Source: Blattamonas nauphoetae (Eukaryota > Preaxostyla > Oxymonadida). Taken from it: a stretch of 64,000 nt of DNA. The notes below the pieces were generated by a model that did no database searches, was not told the DNA's origin, and saw only the letters and a list, made by a program, of their open reading frames with translations. Positions within the stretch are counted from its first letter, which is position 1; each line of letters starts with the position of its first letter. The translations under genes were made by a program, and so were the position numbers. The stretch lies in assembly GCA_033064195.1 (NCBI GenBank), contig JARBJD010000232.1:1-64000 (forward strand), given 5' to 3'. Shown piece by piece: positions 44,892-55,599 of the stretch.

Positions 44892-47260
44892 TCAGACAGC
44901 GAGCTTGATTGAGGCAGGGATTCCTCGAGCGAACACATTCGTTTGGGAAGAGTTCACAAACAAGTGGCACGTGCGAGCTTTCATGTCCGCCTCTAATACA
45001 ACCTCGTCACCTGTTTTGAACGAGACTTTACCATGACTTGTGGAAGACTGTCCGATGCGACGTTTCGTCATTGTTCCGCTTTCAGTGATGAGAAATGACA
45101 AAGAATAGACCATTCAGGGCAGAAACAGAGCGAGGCTGAATAAGATGGAAAGGAAGAGAGGCACACTGTAGTACTCACCAAGATATTGGCCTTCCGAGAA
45201 TGCTCCTTCAGTTGAATCGATGAAGCCGATATCTGAACAATCAAAAAAAATAATGGCAGACGAAAATGAGACGATCGTTTGGTGATTCGAAGCGTGCTGA
45301 CTTCTTCAAGAAACAATGAAAGACGTACAGATGCCAGATTCGCTGTGAGGAAAAAAGACCATGACAAAGCGAAGGAAGAACAGACTTTCTCGAGGGTATG
45401 ATCGAAAGTGACTGTGCAGTAACCATTCAAGCTATTCGTGAACTTGTCGCCTGAGCGAGACAATTTTGTGGAGTTCGAGAACATTGGTTTGATTTCTGAG
45501 ATTGTGACGAGGGCGGGAGGTTGGTGCTCTCTCAACTCCACAATCAGCGTTTTCATTTCGTTTTCCTTCTGCTTCATGTCTTCTTCTCTCTTTATCATCT
45601 CCTCTTTCTCCTTCTCAGCATTTTTCAGTCGGGCTTCATATGTGAGTTGCTGTTCGTCCAACTTCCTCGTCATCTCCACTCGAAGTGTTTCGATGTCTGA
45701 CCCTCGCACTCCAACCACTCCTCCCTCTGCCCACCATCTCGGCGATACTCCAAACACTTCCCCAAACACAGCTCCACACACACTCCCTGCCACTAGCTTC
45801 ACTCCCACATCGTCCTCCTCTCGCCACTCTTCCTCTCCTTTATTCCCTTCTTTCTTCCCTTTCTCATCTTTTTCTCTCTTCTTCACTTCCTCCTCGCCCC
45901 TCTTCTCCTTCCCCCATCCTCGAATCACTCCAATCAGCCCTTCCCGAACAATCCCAACTCCACGTCGGCATCGACTCACAAAGTCTGCTCCTCCTTCGTC
46001 CTCTTTCTCCCACTCCACTCGCTCCAGCGCTTCCACTTCACATCCACTCAACGACACGTTCGACATTGGCTTCGCAAACGATGGCATCTCGTTTTCACTT
46101 TCCTCCTCGTCTCCCTCCCTCTCTCCTCCTCGCTCATCATGTTTCTTCTCACGGGGAGCTGGCGTCGGCAATTCATCCAGTTTCGAGTGTTCATTGGCTT
46201 CGTGACGAACAACTGCCATCTTCAGCCCAACTCCAATCTCGCCAAGTGCAACCACAATCGCTTTCCGAACTCTCGCATCACGATGTGTCCGAAGCGACGA
46301 CACCAGCGATTCCAGAATCCCACTCTGAAGGAACAGCTCCACATCAGCCGACGACGACAAACGGTGAGTGATCAGACTGGGCGAGAGGGGAGAGGATGGG
46401 AGAAAAGAGGAAAAAATGAGACACAGCCAGAAACACACCCAATCGTCGCAATCACTGGCTCTGAGATTCGGCTGTTCGAGTCCTGATTCATGAAACACCA
46501 GAAAAAAGGAGAAATGGAAGAAAGAGGAAAAGCAGAGTGGAAAAAGATAAAAAAATGATCGTTGAGAAGTTTTCGGAAGGCACAGACCCGGGATAGAGCA
46601 AGGAGAGACGGGAAATGCTTCGAAAGAGAAACGCCTTCGTTTTTTGAGATCACTGCAAGGACTGCATCAAACAACACTTGGAATCCCACCTTCAAAACAA
46701 ACAGATGTGACAGGTCAAAGAAAAAAATGAGGAGACGAAGAAATCGTCAAAGAAAAAAGGATCAGAATTTAGGATGAGTTGGAACGAAAGAAGATAAGAA
46801 GATCTCAAGAATGTAAGTCACACCCGAACTGGTACGGAAAGAGTACGATTCAATTGGTTCTCCAAAATCGGCAGAATTCGGCCTTCCAACAGCGTAGTGA
46901 CAATCCCATTTTCGTTTCCTGAATCTGAGTCAAAAAAACAAGAAGCAATCAATAATCGAAAGATTTCTCACAATGACCGTTCATAACAACTCTGTCTCTG
47001 CCAATGTTGGTCAGGGACCATTCCATCCAAGCGAACAAGAAAAAAAGGAGCAATCTTCTCTCCGCTTCTCAAACACTCTACAGACCTTCCAGACAGAGTA
47101 TCACCAATTCCTTCGCAATGCAAACACGTATTTCGTCCGATTTCGTTTCAAGCTTTTTGAGTTTCTCAAAAAGTTCCTTCCTTTCTTGACTCTGTTTCTG
47201 TGTAATAAACCAGTCAGCAATCATGAATGGGAAGTAAAGTTCAGACTGTCGTACTTTCAT
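44892..47260 (-). CDS. ARM/HEAT-coiled-coil-SPRY protein, multi-exon
   Basis: Exons read on the minus strand: 47260-47086, 46924-46824, 46689-46588, about 46482-46435, about 46378-45386, 45342-45273, 45232-45179 and a last part ending 44892. Junctions such as LE|D-SGNENG and PND|H-IGFIDS join in frame. The N-terminal part is helical (TTLLEGRILPILENQLNRTL, ELFLQSGILESLVSSLRTHR, KAIVVALGEIGVGLK) like armadillo repeats. A long Glu/Lys-rich region and coiled coil follow (ARLKNAEKEKEEMIKREEDM). The C-terminus is SPRY-like: WHLYVFHCF, IGFIDSTEGAFSEGQYLG and VVLEADMKARTCHLFVNSSQ. The last exon does not join in frame to exon 7 with the obvious acceptor, so there is either an unseen splice site or a frame break. 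Likely a scaffold or adaptor (inference). Confidence 0.65.
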
Positions 47261-47269
47261 CCTTCGTAG

Positions 47270-47640
47270 GGATTGTCTGAGATGAGTTATCAGGATTTGA
47301 CAACATTATGACGAATCGAGATGACGAATAACTTTTGTTGAGGTTCGATCAATGCCGTGTCGACAATCTCACCCTCAAGAGTCCAGAATAAAAGAGAACG
47401 GAGGATTCCTCATTCTTTAAAATGTGGAGTCAATTCAGGGTGATATAATTGCGGCATAGCTCAAAACCATGAATGAAGAATGATGAAATGCTCTCAAAAC
47501 GAACGTGTAACATATTCTCGTTCAAAATCAGGTCAAATATCGCTTTATTTCATGTTCACTTGAGAATGTACAGTCTTCCACGCGCGCCGGGCTTGTTGTT
47601 TGAATGGTCAAAAAAAGATCAAAGAAATTGAGTCTCCAAA
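47270..47640. other. no gene seen
   Basis: The 5-prime flank of the SPRY gene. Only short frames; nothing recognised. Confidence 0.45.
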
Positions 47641-47649
47641 CGACTTCAC

Positions 47650-47860
47650 AGATGCTCTTGTCTGTGATGAGAGGAAATGAGAGCGGTGAGTGTGATATTG
47701 ATGTTGTCTTCAATATCTTCTTTGTCCATGTGGAAGTGGAGTTCTGTCTCATCACTTATACCTTCTTCACTCAGTTTGGTCAGAATCTGTTGTCCGCGCT
47801 TTTGAACAACTGGTCCTTCTTTCTTCCATTGTTTGATTCTTTTCCGAACAACACAAAGGG
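47650..47860 (-). pseudogene. helical family fragment A' (3-prime part)
   Basis: The minus strand reads WKKEGPVVQKRGQQILTKLS then EEGISDETELHFH, almost the same as the C-terminal signature of gene A next to it. The N-terminal two thirds are missing. It is a partial tandem duplicate directly downstream of A. Confidence 0.8.
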
Positions 47861-48060
47861 GTCAGTTTGTGAGAATTCCCTCCTCAAAGAACTTCACGCA
47901 TCGTGCTGCGTTCAAAAGAGCAAGCATTGCCGAGATTGTTTGTCGACAAACCACGACAAAAAAGGCTGGAAGCGTTTCTCCACTCCTCCTGTCAATTCGA
48001 TCCTTCAAACCAAGGGTGTGATATCATTCAGTCCTTTCTTTCTGCCTAAATGAGAGCAGT

Positions 48061-49086
48061 TCAACCCAAAAGGTGTATCAATTGTGCTCCCATCGAGATA
48101 TTTCGGCGTTCGTTCGTACCATCCTCGAATGTTCGGAGGTGAAGCTCAAACTCCTCAGACAGGCCTTCTTCACTCAGTTTGGTCAGAATCTGTTGCCCTC
48201 GCTTTTGAACAGCTGGTCCTTCTTTCTTCCATTTGCTGATTCTGTCACGAACAAACCAAAGGAGTCTGTTTGTGAAAGGGCTTGTTCCAGCGAAAGAAAC
48301 ACAATCGGTGAATGTCAGAGCAAACGACGAAGACAGCACGAACAGCGTCATCTGTTCCAAACTGGGCGAGCATTCAAAAATCGATCCGAGCAGTTCGGAC
48401 CACTCCCAACAAGTCCGACAATCGACGAAGCGGCGTCTGTGTCTGAAAACGGACTCCAGGAACGGTCCGACGGGATGGAAAAAGTGGTCAATGAAGATAT
48501 GTTGGAAGGTTTCGATCGAAAGTTGTCGTTCGTCGCAGATTGCTCGTGTAGGATCAGATTCTGAATCCAGGATGAACCAGCGCACGAGATTCATCAGAGA
48601 GAAACTGTGTTTGGCCAAAAGGTGCATTTCCTGTTCGTAGAATGCTTGTGGGAGGAGTTTGAACAATCCTGTTTCGAGAATGTCGAAATGGGTGAACGAA
48701 GAAGTGTACAACACAATTCCACTCAGAAGAGAGAGTGTTGCTTGAACTAGCGCCTCGTTGGATGATGTGAGGAGCGGAATGATTGACTCTGTGAAACCGG
48801 AACAAGAGCCATCGGGTTTGGGAACAAGTTCATAGAGAATCTGGTCGGCCGAAAAGTGATCTGAATGATCAGGCGCGAAACTCTCCAGAAGATCGCATGT
48901 TTGTCTTGTCACGTTTTCATCGAGAGGGCATCCTTTCATGACGAAGTCAACAAGTGACAAAAAGAGCTGTGATACTTGTTCGATTGTTGTGAGTTTGTTC
49001 GGTTCAGTTCTCAGAAACAAGGGAGTCTCTTCGCAGTTTGGATCTCGATGGAAGGATACACCGGAAAAGGACAGGTTCGAAGTCAT
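48061..49086 (-). CDS. uncharacterised helical protein family, member A
   Basis: 341 residues from the ATG at 49086 (MTSNLSFSGVSFHRDPNCEE). All-helical text resembling HEAT/ARM repeats, with no enzyme motif. Conserved blocks shared by the cluster are TPLFLRTEPNKLTTIEQVSQ then LSLVDFVMKG at the N-terminus, and DGSCSGFTESIIPLLTSSNE near residue 105. WKKEGPAVQKRGQQILTKLS then EEGLSEEFELHLR lies near the C-terminus, and AQLIHLLG at the very end. An upstream in-frame ATG at 49206 is possible but precedes the family-conserved start. It is divergent from gene B, the two starts lying about 70 bp apart. Function unknown; probably a protein-interaction scaffold. Confidence 0.85.
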   Translation of the reverse strand: MTSNLSFSGVSFHRDPNCEETPLFLRTEPNKLTTIEQVSQLFLSLVDFVMKGCPLDENVTRQTCDLLESFAPDHSDHFSADQILYELVPKPDGSCSGFTESIIPLLTSSNEALVQATLSLLSGIVLYTSSFTHFDILETGLFKLLPQAFYEQEMHLLAKHSFSLMNLVRWFILDSESDPTRAICDERQLSIETFQHIFIDHFFHPVGPFLESVFRHRRRFVDCRTCWEWSELLGSIFECSPSLEQMTLFVLSSSFALTFTDCVSFAGTSPFTNRLLWFVRDRISKWKKEGPAVQKRGQQILTKLSEEGLSEEFELHLRTFEDGTNERRNISMGAQLIHLLG

Positions 49087-49154
49087 CTTACTTACAATTT
49101 GGGAATACACGAAGAGAATGGTGTCTGATCCAAACCACAATACGAATATTCTCC
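49087..49154. promoter_or_regulatory. short divergent intergenic spacer between A and B
   Basis: Only about 70 bp separate the best start of A (minus) and the first likely ATG of B (plus). If both genes are expressed, a bidirectional promoter or overlapping 5-prime regions are expected. No motif is identified. Confidence 0.3.
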
Positions 49155-50228
49155 ATGAACACCTCTTTCTTCCTTCAATCTCGTCCTCGCACCACTGTTC
49201 AATCACATCCTCCCGCTTCCATCCCGATATTTCTCCCAGAACGTGAACCTTTCCTCAATTTCGAAAGAAACTCGAAATTGTCGTTTGAGGACAAATCGAC
49301 CGTGTACTGTTCGCTTGTTGCCCTTGTGAATGCGAAATTCCCTTTTGACAATGCTCTCCAAGACAAAGCTGTCCAATTTTTGAATCATCTTGAGCCAGAG
49401 GACTTCGGAATGGAACAGGCCGACAAACTCGTGACTGACCTCGCTCTCTCTTCGGACGGATCGCCTTCTGGTTTTGTTGAGAGTATTCTGACTCTCCTAT
49501 CATCACCCCACTCGATTGTGGTTACAGCAACGTTATCATTACTCCGAGAAACAGCAGTATCTACATCAGTCGCTGTTCTGTTGCAGATAGCGGAAGCAGA
49601 CCTCATCGCCAACATCTTAGCGATTGTTCAACCTCAAACTCTGCCAGTTTCTGGAAATGAAAAGACAATCGACCATCTCGTCAACATCCTCATCTATTGC
49701 GTCTCCCTCGCTTTTCCATCACCTCTCAGGATCCTTGGCATCACTGCAGCATTCGATAAATACAACCATCGGGAAATGATCTTTCAGAAGGTAGTGATCC
49801 CATCTTCTCAATTCATGACGTTTCTGATCACAAATCAGCAGATCCTCATTGGAGACTTGGCTCACTCCTTCTTTGTTCTTTTGTGCGCAGCCATTCGAAT
49901 AGGTCCACTTCATCATCCAACATTGGATTATGTCCTCGCATCCCCGATTGTGATGACATTCTCAAGTCGTCTCTCGACTGTCGAGCACAGCGTTAAGCTC
50001 TGGTTTTCTCTCAATGATATCAGCCAGATGCTGAAAGAATGGAAAGAAGAAGGCGTTGAAGTCGTCCAATCTGGAAAACGGATTGTCCAAGCTCTGTTTT
50101 CGGAAGGCTTCGAAGACATCCTCGAACAACAGCTGAAACATAGCATGGCTGCTTATATTGGGACTGATGTTGTTGATAATTGTCACTCAATCTCGCAATT
50201 GCTGGGATTGAATGTGAAGAAGCTGTGA
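49155..50228 (+). CDS. uncharacterised helical protein family, member B
   Basis: About 357 residues from the ATG at 49155. Family blocks: EREPFLNFERNSKLSFEDKS at the N-terminus, DGSPSGFVESILTLLSSPHS, AEADLIANILAIVQPQT in the middle, WKEEGVEVVQSGKRIVQALF then SEGFEDILEQQLK, and ISQLLGLNVKKL at the end. The N-terminal 15 or so residues before PEREPF have no counterpart in A. By analogy with gene G, TTTCTCCCAG before EREPF could be a splice acceptor, so a small upstream first exon may exist. Function unknown. Confidence 0.8.
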   Translation: MNTSFFLQSRPRTTVQSHPPASIPIFLPEREPFLNFERNSKLSFEDKSTVYCSLVALVNAKFPFDNALQDKAVQFLNHLEPEDFGMEQADKLVTDLALSSDGSPSGFVESILTLLSSPHSIVVTATLSLLRETAVSTSVAVLLQIAEADLIANILAIVQPQTLPVSGNEKTIDHLVNILIYCVSLAFPSPLRILGITAAFDKYNHREMIFQKVVIPSSQFMTFLITNQQILIGDLAHSFFVLLCAAIRIGPLHHPTLDYVLASPIVMTFSSRLSTVEHSVKLWFSLNDISQMLKEWKEEGVEVVQSGKRIVQALFSEGFEDILEQQLKHSMAAYIGTDVVDNCHSISQLLGLNVKKL

Positions 50229-51097
50229 TCGGGAGCACTCCAATGAATCGTCGAAGCAGCCTGTCTCAAAAGACTCCATGTTCTTTTCTGTCGACTCTCC
50301 TCGGATGGTGGGAATGCTCTGATTGCTGGTGCAGATAAACAACATCTGCAATCCCCTTTAATCGTCAAGAATGATTTCGACTTTTGGCTTCGTCGTTCAC
50401 AACACTGCCTCCTTTAATCGTCTCATCGTCTGCAGAACTCTCTCCAAACAATACCTTCCATCCCAAACGAATCATTGTGACGGGATTATCTTTCCACATC
50501 TCGACCTTTGGACTGTCTCCAAAACCAATCTCGTGTCTCTCGTTCAAATCTGACGTGCCACAAGCTCCCGCGATTCCCCAACCATCCCCGGGTTGCCTCA
50601 GGTTTGTTCTCACTTTTTGAGATTCGTTGATGAAGCTCATTGTCAATCAATGATCTTGATCAGCCCAAGTTCCTGTGCCCCGTGGGATCTTGTTTGACTT
50701 CCGTCAGATTTCGTCCGAAAACAGCATTACGTTGCGATCGAATCCAAATTGATGTGAGAATTTGAGCCAGCCTGCATCGAAAGGAGAATCACGTGTGGAT
50801 GAATTCCTTGAAGAACTGGACGGATTATCGACATTTGACGAGCTTTCTCGGTTGATCTATTATCATCCAGTCATCAGTTGTCGTCTTATGTCCTCTTCTT
50901 GTTGACTTCTCACTTCAACTCTTCTTTCGTGATAAAGAGGTTCTTTCTTCCCCTTTCTGTGATCTTGTTGAAATAGAACATTGATTGTTCAGTGTGACAG
51001 AGAATGGGATTGTGAACGAGTGAAAAAACGAATTGTGACTGCTAAAAATGATTTCTTGGAGTTCGGATCAGAATTCATTCACCTCCTCCATTGCTTC
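50229..51097. other. no supported gene
   Basis: A 93-codon minus-strand frame (50365-50646) ends near the 3-prime end of B and has plausible composition but no recognisable domain. Otherwise spacer. Confidence 0.4.
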
Positions 51098-52180
51098 ATG
51101 GGAAACAATATAAACTCGGACCAATCCGGTTCCATCCAGTCCTTCGGTCGAGGTGCACAACGTGATGCAACTCCTCTGTTTCTGAGAACGAAACCCACAA
51201 AGATAAAGTCAATCAAACAGGCGTCAAAGCCGTTCGTGTCGCTTGTTGACTTCGTAAAAGACGGAAGAAACATGGATGACAAAGAAACCAGGTAAGCATG
51301 TGCTCTTCTGGAGAGTATAAAGCCAACACCCAGCAGTTCGATCTCGTATCACCAGCTCCTCTTCAAACTCGTTCCCTCGCCCGATGGATCTTGTTCCTGT
51401 TTCACCGAGTCCTTTTTCCCGCTCCTCACATCATCCAACGAACTGCTTGTGAAGTCATCATTGGCACTTCTGAACCCCTCGACTGACAATTTCGCTGCCT
51501 CAACCCGCTTCGCGTTGATCGAGACAGGATTCTTCAACCGCCTCCCACAATCATTCTACGAACAGAAAATGCACCTTTTGGCCCAGCCCAGGTTGGATCT
51601 GATGAGAATCGTGGAGTTGTTCATGTTCTGCTCGTTTCCAGCATATTCTGAAATTATCTGTCAAAACAGAGATCTGTCACTGGCCGCTTTCGAACAGACA
51701 TTCATCGACAAGTTCATCAACCCCGTCAAACCCTTTTTGGAGTTCACTTGCTCGAACAGACGCCAAGTTGCAGATTCTGAAGATTGTTGTGATTTCTCGG
51801 AAATGCTGGGCGCGATAGTTCAATACTCGCCCTTCCTGGAACAGATGACACAATCCGTTCTGTCGTCATCGGTGGCTCTGGCCTGCGCTGATTGTCTCCA
51901 TCTCTTCGAAACGAACATCCTGGCCATCCTTCTTCTTGAGAAGATCTTGTTTGGAATGACACAGTGGACGAAGGAGGACGCAGCTGTTCAGAAGCGGGGA
52001 CTGCAGATTATGGTCAGACTGTGCGACGAAGGCGTTTCCGATGCTTTCGAGATTCGCATCCGTTGTGAAGGAATCGACCGCGAATTTTGGAGCCCAATCT
52101 TCATTGGAGCGAAGCTGATCCACTTGTTGGGTGGGAATGCTCCTTTCAAATGGAATGAACGGTCAAGGAGAAGGAATTGA
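51098..52180 (+). pseudogene. uncharacterised helical protein family, member C (one in-frame TAA)
   Basis: Text from MGNNINSDQSGSIQSFGRGA follows the family closely: TPLFLRTKPTKIKSIKQASK, then DKETR, a TAA at 51293-51295, then ACALLESIKPTPSSS, DGSCSCFTESFFPLLTSSNE, WTKEDAAVQKRGLQIMVRLC, DEGVSDAFEIRIR and AKLIHLLGG. Gene A has a glutamine (TRQTCDLLES) where C has TAA, so a single CAA-to-TAA change explains the break. Everything else is open, so inactivation is recent, or the stop is read through. The AGGTAAGC context also resembles a 5-prime splice site, but removing an intron there would delete conserved residues. Confidence 0.75.
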
Positions 52181-52561
52181 ACAAGAAGTTGAAAGGATGG
52201 AGGATCATCATGAGGTTGTGAAAGGATCAGTGTTGCCGATGTCATCAACCACCACCGAACGGTTTTATGTTGTTATTACCCTTAACACGATTCTCAATTC
52301 CAAAAATTAATCCTTTTGAAAGTGGAGACAAGTTGTGGGGATGGATCAGTCTCATGTGCGCTCGCTTGTGCACCACTCTTGTTGAATCAGCTTCCGCACC
52401 TCTACAATGTGATCCTCTGTCTTCTTCGAATCCAACATTGTCTGATATTGTGTGACTTCACGTCCACTCTCGTTGTTGTTGTTTTTCTCTTACATCCTCT
52501 GTATTGTTCGTGAATCTCATTTCTTCCTCCTTTCCTTCATCTATTCTATGTGTGGATGCAG

Positions 52562-53796
52562 GAAGAAGTGATTCAGGGATATTGTTCATCGCTTCGGAAT
52601 TGTTCGGAAAAAGAGACTTTTCCGATTCTTTCTCAGATTCGGACTGTTTTGGAATCAGGTTTGATATTTGTGAACATCCCTTCTCCCTTTCTGTTGTATC
52701 ATTATATCGTTGTTTACTCCCTCGATGAGTGTTCTTGAGTGTTTTATCTTCCAACTCGATTCTCATCTCTTATTGTCTCTTTCCATCAGATCTGGATGAA
52801 CTTCCAGCTCGTTGCGCGATTGCAGAATCGTGTGGTCTTGTGTCGATCCTCTCTGGCATTGTCTCATCTCACAGTTCGGTTGGATTGAGAGTTTGTTCAT
52901 TTTTCGTCTCACCCTCACATTTCATTCTCTTCCAGAGCATTGCATCCAGTTTGTTGGCACTGATTCAGAATACTCCCGGATCATGTGATGTTCAGACAAA
53001 AGAACATTGTCATCTCAACTCACAAGTCGAATCGACGATGAAAAAGCCGATGAATGACATGAAGGAAGAATTAGCCGAGCTTCAAACTACCGTGTGCAAC
53101 TTGGAAACGCAGATGACCGAACACTTCAGAAGAATAGACAGCTGGATGATGAAGTATGATTCCCTTCTGAGCCACCTGAATGAAAAACGGAGATCTGACC
53201 TCCTTCGCGAATCTCGGTTCCAACGATGGTCCAAAACGGGGGCAGATGCAATTGAAATCTTCGATGAGGACTTCATCATCAAAACAGGCAACACATTCAC
53301 ACTTCGGCGAAGGCCAGAAAACGAAAAGACAAACTTCATCCCCAAAACCCTCTTTTCTCCCATCATCACATCCGATGTCACCCAGTTGTCATTCACACTC
53401 ATCTTTTCATATGGTGGATATAGTTTCGGTGCCGTCAGTCCTCATCTTGTTGACACGGGAACACAAGCATTTCTCCGGAACGAAAAACACGGTCGAGCTT
53501 ATTGGAGAATAAATTACTCGCCCCCAGCCATTCTTCAAGCGAATGGAGCACCTCCCCCTCGATATATCAGCGAGATCGTGCTGGAAGCAGATTGTCGACA
53601 TGAACGACAAACACTCAAAAGTATGGAGAATGGAAAAGTGAATTCCGGCTTTTACACAAATTTCCCGCTGCCGTTCCGATTTGCAATTATTCCTCTTCAT
53701 CCCTCTGTTACTGTCACAATCCACTCACTTTCTTTCACAACCAAACCAACACTGAAGGGGGGAGCTAAACCCACTCCTTTTAAGCCGTCTCGATAA
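52562..53796 (+). CDS. helical repeat - coiled coil - SPRY-like protein (5-prime end unresolved)
   Basis: Exons 52562-52658, 52790-52890 and 52936-53796 join in frame, with introns of 131 and 45 nt (both GT-AG). The helical N-terminal part reads EEVIQGYCSSLRNCSEKETF, LDELPARCAIAESCGLVSIL and SIASSLLALIQNTPGSC, armadillo-like. A coiled coil follows (MNDMKEELAELQTTVCNLET). The C-terminal 170 residues are SPRY/B30.2-like: FSYGGYSFGAVSPHLVDTGT, HGRAYWRINYSP, SEIVLEADCRHERQTLKSME and FPLPFRFAIIPLHPSVTVTI. A further upstream exon probably lies in 52280-52500 but its frame is unclear. The layout matches the minus-strand ARM-SPRY gene at 45-47 kb. Likely adaptor or scaffold. Confidence 0.7.
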
Positions 53797-53834
53797 AACC
53801 GCAATGGGAAAGTGATTGATTTCCATTTTTCCCA

Positions 53835-54230
53835 ATGCTCTTTCTGTCACTTCTCTCAAGACTGGAAAGCGAAGTCGCCAATGACTACGTCCTCTCGGCC
53901 ATATTCGGAAAGATTTGGAAATGGAAGGGTCATGAAGACGAGGGGATGCGTGGAGGGCCGTTAGTGGTGCGGGCGCTTGAACAGGAAGGATTACTTGACG
54001 AAATCGAAAAAGCACAGCTTCCCCACAAATCCACGAGGAATGAAGAATATGGAAGGAAAAACTCATTCAAAATCAACAATTATTTGGGAGCAAATTCCCC
54101 TATGCCTGTTAGCTGACTCGCGGAAGCAGACCTCATCCCCAAAATCTTGACGGCTGTTCAACCTGACACTCATCCAAGAACAGAAAATGACACGATGATC
54201 AAGACTCTCATGTGTTCGAAATCCTCACCC
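53835..54230 (+). pseudogene. helical family fragments D (rearranged)
   Basis: The first part (to 54116) is a family C-terminal end: WKGHEDEGMRGGPLVVRALE then QEGLLDEIEKAQL and NNYLGANSPMPVS. It is followed directly by a piece of the middle region, EADLIPKILTAVQPDTHPRT, very like gene B (EADLIANILAIVQPQTLPVS). The order is reversed relative to intact members, so two fragments have been joined by rearrangement. Confidence 0.7.
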
Positions 54231-54325
54231 TTTTTGGTTTGATTTCATTTCACCAACACACTCCGATTTGACGATTTGCTGATAGTTTTTAATATGGGCA
54301 CTGCTTGTTGAAGCAAACAAGAGAC

Positions 54326-55330
54326 ATGTCAGGTCAGTCGGATGAAGAACCGCTCTTCATGACCGTACCTATGCAAGCTGTGTGGTCGATTGATACTGTT
54401 TCATCTGTGGTTTCATCGATCGTCGATTTCGTTCGTCGTGGAGGCGAACTAACCGTCCAACACGGAATCAAAATCAGTGCCTATTTGCAGCGAGTCGAAC
54501 CCGGTCACCCAGGGAGCCTTCTGGCACCGACCGATCTTTTCTATCGACTCGCGCCATCGGAAGGAAATCGCTGCAATGGACTGAAGGACGTTTTGCTGAC
54601 GCTGCTGGGAAACAAGCAGCAGATAGCAGCAGATGCGGCACTGCGTTTGATGGTGAGCATCCTGCACTATGGACACGACTACCAAAGATTGGAGTTCGCC
54701 GAAACAGACATCTTCTGGTGGCTTCCGGCGGATTTCCAGACGACGAAAATGGAGGAACTTCCCGACCGGATGATCTTGTTTGCGGAGGCAGTGAATGATA
54801 TTGTGGCGATGACCACGCCAGACCACATCGCTGGGATCTCAAAACAGCGACACTCGTCGCTGGATTACATCCACCACCAGATCCTCCACAAGGTGATCCG
54901 CGCAGTGGAACCGTTTTTGTGGACAGTGAGCAGGCACTGGGGCAGGATTCCTGAGCATGAAGACCAACGATTCGTTTCTGTCCTTTTTTCGCTTCTGGTG
55001 CGTGTGGCGCCATTCCACGGACCGACCACGGAGTTTGTGCGCCATCTGCCTGTGCACATGATTCTGGGGACGTGGATGGAGGAGTTCACCGAGCTGTCGA
55101 TGGTTGTGAATTGCATCTATTCTCTGCGGCAGGGACATCGCGAATGGAGGAGGCACTGGAGCTGGGATGTTCGGCAGCGTGGGAAGGAGGCGACGAGGAG
55201 GCAGAGGGCGGAGGGGTTCGAGGACGAAGTGGAGCGATGTGTGAATCTGCAGAGGTCGCACGGGTACTTCTCCGTCCTTTTCAAAGAAATCTTTGTTGAT
55301 GTTGGGGGGAATGTGCGGATGGGGCAGTAG
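54326..55330 (+). CDS. uncharacterised helical protein family, member E
   Basis: 334 residues from the ATG at 54326 (MSGQSDEEPLFMTVPMQAVW). Family blocks: SSIVDFVRRGGELTVQHGIK, NRCNGLKDVLLTLLGNKQQI, AETDIFWWLPADFQTTKMEE, QRGKEATRRQRAEGFEDEVE. It is more diverged and more GC-rich than A-C, especially in the last 400 bp. The end is at TAG after VGGNVRMGQ, which aligns with the ends of the other members. Function unknown. Confidence 0.8.
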   Translation: MSGQSDEEPLFMTVPMQAVWSIDTVSSVVSSIVDFVRRGGELTVQHGIKISAYLQRVEPGHPGSLLAPTDLFYRLAPSEGNRCNGLKDVLLTLLGNKQQIAADAALRLMVSILHYGHDYQRLEFAETDIFWWLPADFQTTKMEELPDRMILFAEAVNDIVAMTTPDHIAGISKQRHSSLDYIHHQILHKVIRAVEPFLWTVSRHWGRIPEHEDQRFVSVLFSLLVRVAPFHGPTTEFVRHLPVHMILGTWMEEFTELSMVVNCIYSLRQGHREWRRHWSWDVRQRGKEATRRQRAEGFEDEVERCVNLQRSHGYFSVLFKEIFVDVGGNVRMGQ

Positions 55331-55513
55331 ACTCTGCAGGAAGACCACCCGTCTTGGGAGATGATTGAGAAATGATGACTAGTTTTGGAGAACGAGGACA
55401 TCAGCAAGTTATTTTTGTTCGGAGAGAGATATGTTGAAATATTTCACTTCGCACATCGAAAATTAATGATTATTTGGTGAAGAACACAGATGAGAAGTAG
55501 AAAAGAAAAATGA

Positions 55514-55596
55514 TGCTCATTGTGGGAGTTGAACCCACGACCTTCGCGATTTCAGCGATTAAAGTGCGATGCTCTTCCACTCTGAGCTAAACGAAC
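55514..55596 (-). tRNA. tRNA gene, anticodon loop reads TTA, short intron-like insert
   Basis: The minus strand starts GTTCGTT, pairing fully (with G-U) to AATGAGC at the 3-prime end. D-arm GCTC...GAGC, variable loop AGGTC and T-arm GTGGG TTCAACT CCCAC are perfect. The anticodon arm is TCGCA CTTTAAT ... CGCGA, with a 9-nt insertion after position 37 and one A-C mismatch. If the insertion is an intron at the usual site, the anticodon is TTA, which would read UAA. Alternatively it is a tRNA pseudogene damaged in the anticodon arm. A/B boxes are good, so transcription is plausible. Confidence 0.65.
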
Positions 55597-55599
55597 ATC

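Noticed and set aside
45438-46371. Plus-strand frames of 228-255 codons rich in Ser/Pro/Leu
   Set aside because: They are antisense to the Glu/Lys-rich part of the ARM-SPRY gene.
51293-51342. Intron starting at GTAAGC in family member C
   Set aside because: The sequence after the stop codes for family-conserved residues (ALLES), so removal would delete conserved coding sequence.
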